Positions 60,941-64,000 of a DNA stretch of 64,000 nucleotides are shown here, piece after piece. This DNA comes from CAKVLG01 sp045637805 (GTDB lineage: Bacteria; Bacillota; Clostridia; Christensenellales; UBA1242), in contig JAZUAE010000021.1 in NCBI GenBank assembly GCA_045637805.1, forward strand, positions 1-64,000, read 5' to 3'. Each line of letters starts with the position of its first letter. Position 1 is the first letter of the stretch. The notes beneath the pieces were generated by a model. That model was given only the letters and a program-made list of their open reading frames with translations. It had not been told where the DNA came from and searched no databases. A program made the translations under genes and the position numbers.

Positions 60941-61309
60941 ATGATACAACCACAAACAAGATTAAAAGTTGCTGATAATACTGGTGCAAAAGAAATTATG
61001 TGTATCAGAGTGCTTGGTGGATCATTCAGAAGAAGTGGCAATATCGGTGACGTTATTGTTGCATCTGTAAAATCTGCTATCCCTGGTGGCACAGTTAAAA
61101 AGGGTGAAGTTGTTAAAGCGGTTATCGTTCGTACAACTAAAGGTCTTCGTCGTCCAGACGGAAGCCACATCAGATTTGATGAGAATGCTGCAGTTATTAT
61201 TGACAACCAAAAATTACCAAGAGGAACTCGTATTTTTGGACCTATAGCGCGTGAGCTTCGTGATAAAGATTACATGAAAATTATATCTCTAGCGCCTGAA
61301 GTTTTATAG
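60941..61309 (+). CDS. rplN: Ribosomal protein L14
   Basis: A 122-residue protein: MIQPQTRLKVADNTGAKEIM, then KKGEVVKAVIVRTTKGLRRPDG and GTRIFGPIARELRDKDYMKI. Standard length. Confidence 0.97.
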   Translation: MIQPQTRLKVADNTGAKEIMCIRVLGGSFRRSGNIGDVIVASVKSAIPGGTVKKGEVVKAVIVRTTKGLRRPDGSHIRFDENAAVIIDNQKLPRGTRIFGPIARELRDKDYMKIISLAPEVL

Positions 61310-61318
61310 GAGTGAGTT

Positions 61319-61819
61319 ATGAAAAATTTGAATGTAAAGAAAAATGATACAGTCGTCGTTATCACAGGTAAAGACGCTGGTAAAAAAGGAAAAGTTCTTG
61401 AGGTAAATGCTAAAACAAATAGAGTAGTAGTTGAAGGCGTAAACATTGTTAGCCGTCACACTAAAGCTCGCAAGGCTCAAGAAAAGAGTCAAATCGTAAA
61501 GAGAGAAGCTGCTATTGATGTTTCTAACGTTATGATCCTTTGCCCTAAATGTGGTAAAGCAACTAGAGTTAAACACATTATAGTTGATGGAAAAAATGTT
61601 AGAGCTTGCAAATGCGGTGAAATTCTTGACAAAAAGTTTGTAAAAGAAACTGAAAAGAAAGCTGTTAAAGCTGAGAAGCCAGCAGCTAAGAAAACTGAAA
61701 AAGTCGAAAAGAATGAAACAGCTGAAAAGAAAGAAACTGTTAAAAAAGTGAAAGCTACAGCTGCTAATTCTAAAACCACAAAACTCACCACTGGTAAAAA
61801 ATCTCAGAGGGGCGTGTAA
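61319..61819 (+). CDS. rplX: Ribosomal protein L24, with long C-terminal tail
   Basis: A 166-residue L24; typical L24 is about 103. The KOW core (VKKNDTVVVITGKDAGKKGKV) and CPKCGKATRV...CKCGE part end near 108. The extra 55 residues are Lys, Ala, Glu and Thr rich (EKPAAKKTEKVEKNETAEKK), probably disordered. Confidence 0.95.
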   Translation: MKNLNVKKNDTVVVITGKDAGKKGKVLEVNAKTNRVVVEGVNIVSRHTKARKAQEKSQIVKREAAIDVSNVMILCPKCGKATRVKHIIVDGKNVRACKCGEILDKKFVKETEKKAVKAEKPAAKKTEKVEKNETAEKKETVKKVKATAANSKTTKLTTGKKSQRGV

Positions 61820-61830
61820 GGGGATAAATT

Positions 61831-62382
61831 ATGGAAAAAACACAAAACAGACTTAAAGAAGTGTACCAAAAAGTTGTTGTTCCAGCATTAATCAAAGAGT
61901 TCGGTTATAAGAATGTTAACCAAGTTCCAAAGCTTGAAAAAATCGTTCTTAACATGGGACTCGGTGATGAAGCTAGCAACAGTAAAAGTTTCAACTTAGC
62001 AGTAGATGAACTTGGTCTTATTGCTGGTCAAAAACCAGTTGTAACAAAAGCTCGTAAATCTATCGCAAACTTCAAACTTCGTGAAGGTATGAAGATTGGT
62101 GCTAAAGTTACTCTTCGTGGTACAAGAATGTATGAGTTCTTTGATAAATTTATGTCAATCGCACTTCCACGTGTTAGAGACTTCAGAGGATTAAATCCTA
62201 ATGCTTTTGATGGCAAAGGTAACTATGCTTATGGTATTAAGGAACAATTAATTTTCCCAGAAATCATCTATGATAAAATTGAGAAAATCCGTGGTTTGGA
62301 TGTATGCTTTGTAACAACAGCCAAAACCGATGATGAGGCTAGAGCATTGCTTAAAGCAATGGGTATGCCTTTCAAAGCGTAA
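61831..62382 (+). CDS. rplE: Ribosomal protein L5
   Basis: A 183-residue protein: NVNQVPKLEKIVLNMGLGDE, GQKPVVTKARKSIANFKLREG and FPEIIYDKIEKIRGLDV. It binds 5S rRNA. Confidence 0.97.
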   Translation: MEKTQNRLKEVYQKVVVPALIKEFGYKNVNQVPKLEKIVLNMGLGDEASNSKSFNLAVDELGLIAGQKPVVTKARKSIANFKLREGMKIGAKVTLRGTRMYEFFDKFMSIALPRVRDFRGLNPNAFDGKGNYAYGIKEQLIFPEIIYDKIEKIRGLDVCFVTTAKTDDEARALLKAMGMPFKA

Positions 62383-62392
62383 GGGGGATATA

Positions 62393-62578
62393 ATGGCAAA
62401 AAAATCAATGATTAATAAACAACAAAAACCACAAAAGTATTCTACTCGTGAGTATACCAGATGTTCTATCTGCGGAAGACCTCATGCTGTACTTAAAAAG
62501 TATGGAATTTGCAGAATATGCTTTAGAAACTTAGCTTACAAGGGTGAAATCCCAGGTGCTAAGAAGGCTAGTTGGTAA
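62393..62578 (+). CDS. rpsN: Ribosomal protein S14, zinc type
   Basis: A 61-residue C+ form with CSICGR and CRICFR. MAKKSMINKQQ at the start. The frame is open 21 codons upstream within rplE, but SD GGGGGA supports ATG 62393. Confidence 0.96.
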   Translation: MAKKSMINKQQKPQKYSTREYTRCSICGRPHAVLKKYGICRICFRNLAYKGEIPGAKKASW

Positions 62579-62593
62579 TAGGAGGAATGAAAA

Positions 62594-62989
62594 ATGGTAA
62601 ACGATCCTATCGCAGATTTATTAACAAGAATTAGAAATGCTCAAGTAACAAAGAAGACTGTTGTTGAACTTGAAACTTCAAGCATGAAGAGAGCTATCGC
62701 TCAAATCTTACTTGACGAAGGATACATCAACGGCTTTGAAGAGAAAAAAGATGGCATTTTTACAAACCTTGTTATCAATTTAAAATATGGTCCTAATGGA
62801 GAAAAAGTTATTACTGGTTTAAAGAGAATTTCTAAGCCTGGTCTTAGAGTTTACGCTGGTGTAGCTGATCTTCCAAAGGTTTTAAATGGCCTTGGCATTG
62901 CCATCGTTTCTACACCAAAAGGTGTTATGACTGATAAAAATGCTAGAAAACTTGGAATTGGTGGCGAAGTTATCGCCTACATTTGGTAA
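62594..62989 (+). CDS. rpsH: Ribosomal protein S8
   Basis: A 131-residue protein: NDPIADLLTRIRNAQ, LKRISKPGLRVY and GIAIVSTPKGVMTDKNARKLGIGGEVIAYIW. Confidence 0.97.
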   Translation: MVNDPIADLLTRIRNAQVTKKTVVELETSSMKRAIAQILLDEGYINGFEEKKDGIFTNLVINLKYGPNGEKVITGLKRISKPGLRVYAGVADLPKVLNGLGIAIVSTPKGVMTDKNARKLGIGGEVIAYIW

Positions 62990-63000
62990 GGAGGGTAGCT

Positions 63001-63546
63001 ATGAGTCGTATTGGTAGAGAACCTATTATATTACCTAATGGCGTAAACGTTGACCGCAGTGACGAAAACATCGTTGTTGTATCTGGTCCAAAAGGCGCTC
63101 TTAGACAATTCGTAGATCCTTGCATCGTTATCGAAAAAGGTGAAAACAGCATCATTTTAAAGAGAACTTCAGAAGCTCGTGATGTTAAATCTAAACATGG
63201 TATGTATAGAGCAGTTCTTAGCAACATGGTAAAAGGCGTAACAGAAGGCTTTAAGAAATCAATTTCAATAAAAGGTGTTGGTTATAAAGTTGCAATTTCT
63301 GGCAACACAATAACTTTTAACATTGGATTATCTCACCCAGTTAACGTTGAGATTCCATCAGACATTACATGTACTTGCACAAATCCTACTACAGTTGAAA
63401 TCTCTGGTATTGATAAAACTAGAGTTGGTCAATTCGCAGCAGATTTGAGAGCAATTAAACCTGTTGAACCATATCACGGATATGGAATCTTCTACACAGA
63501 TGAAGAAGTTAGAAGAAAAGAAATCAAGAAAGGTGCAAAAAAATAA
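63001..63546 (+). CDS. rplF: Ribosomal protein L6
   Basis: A 181-residue protein: MSRIGREPIILPNGV, VKGVTEGFKKSISIKGVGYK and EPYHGYGIFYTDE. ATG 63001 follows AGGAGGG; the frame opens six codons earlier from GTG within rpsH. Confidence 0.97.
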   Translation: MSRIGREPIILPNGVNVDRSDENIVVVSGPKGALRQFVDPCIVIEKGENSIILKRTSEARDVKSKHGMYRAVLSNMVKGVTEGFKKSISIKGVGYKVAISGNTITFNIGLSHPVNVEIPSDITCTCTNPTTVEISGIDKTRVGQFAADLRAIKPVEPYHGYGIFYTDEEVRRKEIKKGAKK

Positions 63547-63563
63547 GGAGTGAATAGATAGTT

Positions 63564-63932
63564 ATGTTTAACAAAATTGATAAGAACACAATGAGAAAGA
63601 ATAAACATGATAGAATCAGATTTACATTAAAAGGTACATCTGAAAGACCTAGACTTAATGTTTATCGTTCTACTGCTCATATTTATGCACAAATCATTGA
63701 TGATGAAACAGGAAAAACTCTTTGCAGTGCTTCTACATTAGAGAAAGCCCTAGCATCTAAGATTGCTGGTAAGACAAAGAATGAGCAGGCTTATATAGTT
63801 GGTGCTGAAATAGGCGCTAAAGCTAAAAAATTAAAAATTAAAAAAGTCGTTTTTGATCGTGGCGGATACATTTTCACAGGCCGTGTTGCACAGCTTGCTG
63901 AAGGCGCTAGATCAGCTGGACTTGAGTTTTAG
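63564..63932 (+). CDS. rplR: Ribosomal protein L18
   Basis: A 122-residue 5S rRNA-binding protein: RIRFTLKGTSERPRLNVYRS, TAHIYAQIIDDETGKTL and FDRGGYIFTGRVAQLAEGAR. Confidence 0.97.
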   Translation: MFNKIDKNTMRKNKHDRIRFTLKGTSERPRLNVYRSTAHIYAQIIDDETGKTLCSASTLEKALASKIAGKTKNEQAYIVGAEIGAKAKKLKIKKVVFDRGGYIFTGRVAQLAEGARSAGLEF

Positions 63933-63940
63933 GAGGACGT

Positions 63941-64000
63941 ATGGCAGACATTGAAAATATCGTAGTTGATGTTCCACAAGAACAAGTTAAAGAAAAGAAA
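63941..64000 (+). CDS. rpsE: Ribosomal protein S5, N-terminal part (cut by window edge)
   Basis: Twenty codons from ATG 63941 after AGGAGGACGT. The visible part (MADIENIVVDVPQEQVKEKK) is the variable N-terminus and not diagnostic. The assignment rests on rpsE following rplR in the S10/spc order. Confidence 0.75.
   Translation, partial: MADIENIVVDVPQEQVKEKK

Overview
The window comes from a low-GC, monoderm, anaerobic Firmicute. It looks like an uncultured gut-type clostridial lineage, but the lineage is my inference. Supporting signs are a DnaD/DnaI primosome, an LTA synthase, a rubrerythrin, a zinc-type S14, Shine-Dalgarno (SD)-rich start sites and AT-rich spacers. No phage, transposase or CRISPR array is visible. 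Most genes are core chromosome, and one accessory stretch sits at about 27.0-33.2 kb.

Layout. 0-1 kb: the tail of an unknown gene, tRNA-Thr and two broken 5' halves of tRNA-Thr. 1.1-2.6 kb: an O-antigen ligase-like membrane protein. 2.6-6.7 kb (minus): a two-gene iron-sulfur assembly unit (sufC-sufB, SMS-like) and a dnaD-dnaI primosome pair. 6.8-11.5 kb: sbcD-sbcC. 11.6-16.7 kb: a glycan operon with the complete GDP-D-glycero-alpha-D-manno-heptose gene set (hddA, a fused hddC-gmhB, gmhA) between two glycosyltransferases. 16.7-26.6 kb: LOG protein, PflX-type radical SAM protein, PAP2 phosphatase, LTA synthase, typA, rubrerythrin, SDR, metG and a MarR-like regulator. 26.7-33.2 kb: tRNA-Ala, tRNA-Ile, then small unrelated transcription units separated by a repeated hairpin element that partly duplicates the 3' end and terminator of tRNA-Ile. 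33.2-43.8 kb: lipid kinase, DUF11 protein, HIT hydrolase, two paralogous proteins built from RNA polymerase alpha-CTD-like repeats, DegV, a UDP-sugar pyrophosphorylase and comF. 43.9-53.2 kb: secA, a 1288-residue repeat protein, prfB with its programmed frameshift, and tsaD. 53.2-64 kb: rpmG-secE-nusG-rplK-rplA, then the S10 operon from rpsJ into rpsE.

The most coherent unexpected signal is in the starts. About ten genes without a Shine-Dalgarno sequence have a sigma-A promoter whose -10 box ends 6 or 7 bases before the ATG (sufC, the O-antigen ligase gene, pflX, PAP2, ltaS, the lipid kinase gene, a 202-residue unknown gene, comF, prfB). Transcription would then begin at or within about a base of the start codon, so these mRNAs should be leaderless. 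Genes inside operons, and most other genes, keep a normal SD.

Other points for follow-up are the alpha-CTD-like repeat array proteins at 36.5-38.8 kb, the 41-base direct repeat tied to tRNA-Ile, two related structured elements at 27.9 and 29.6 kb, a MarR operator pair with perfect 16-base arms, prfB without the usual internal SD, and the 1288-residue protein with six copies of a roughly 30-residue repeat.
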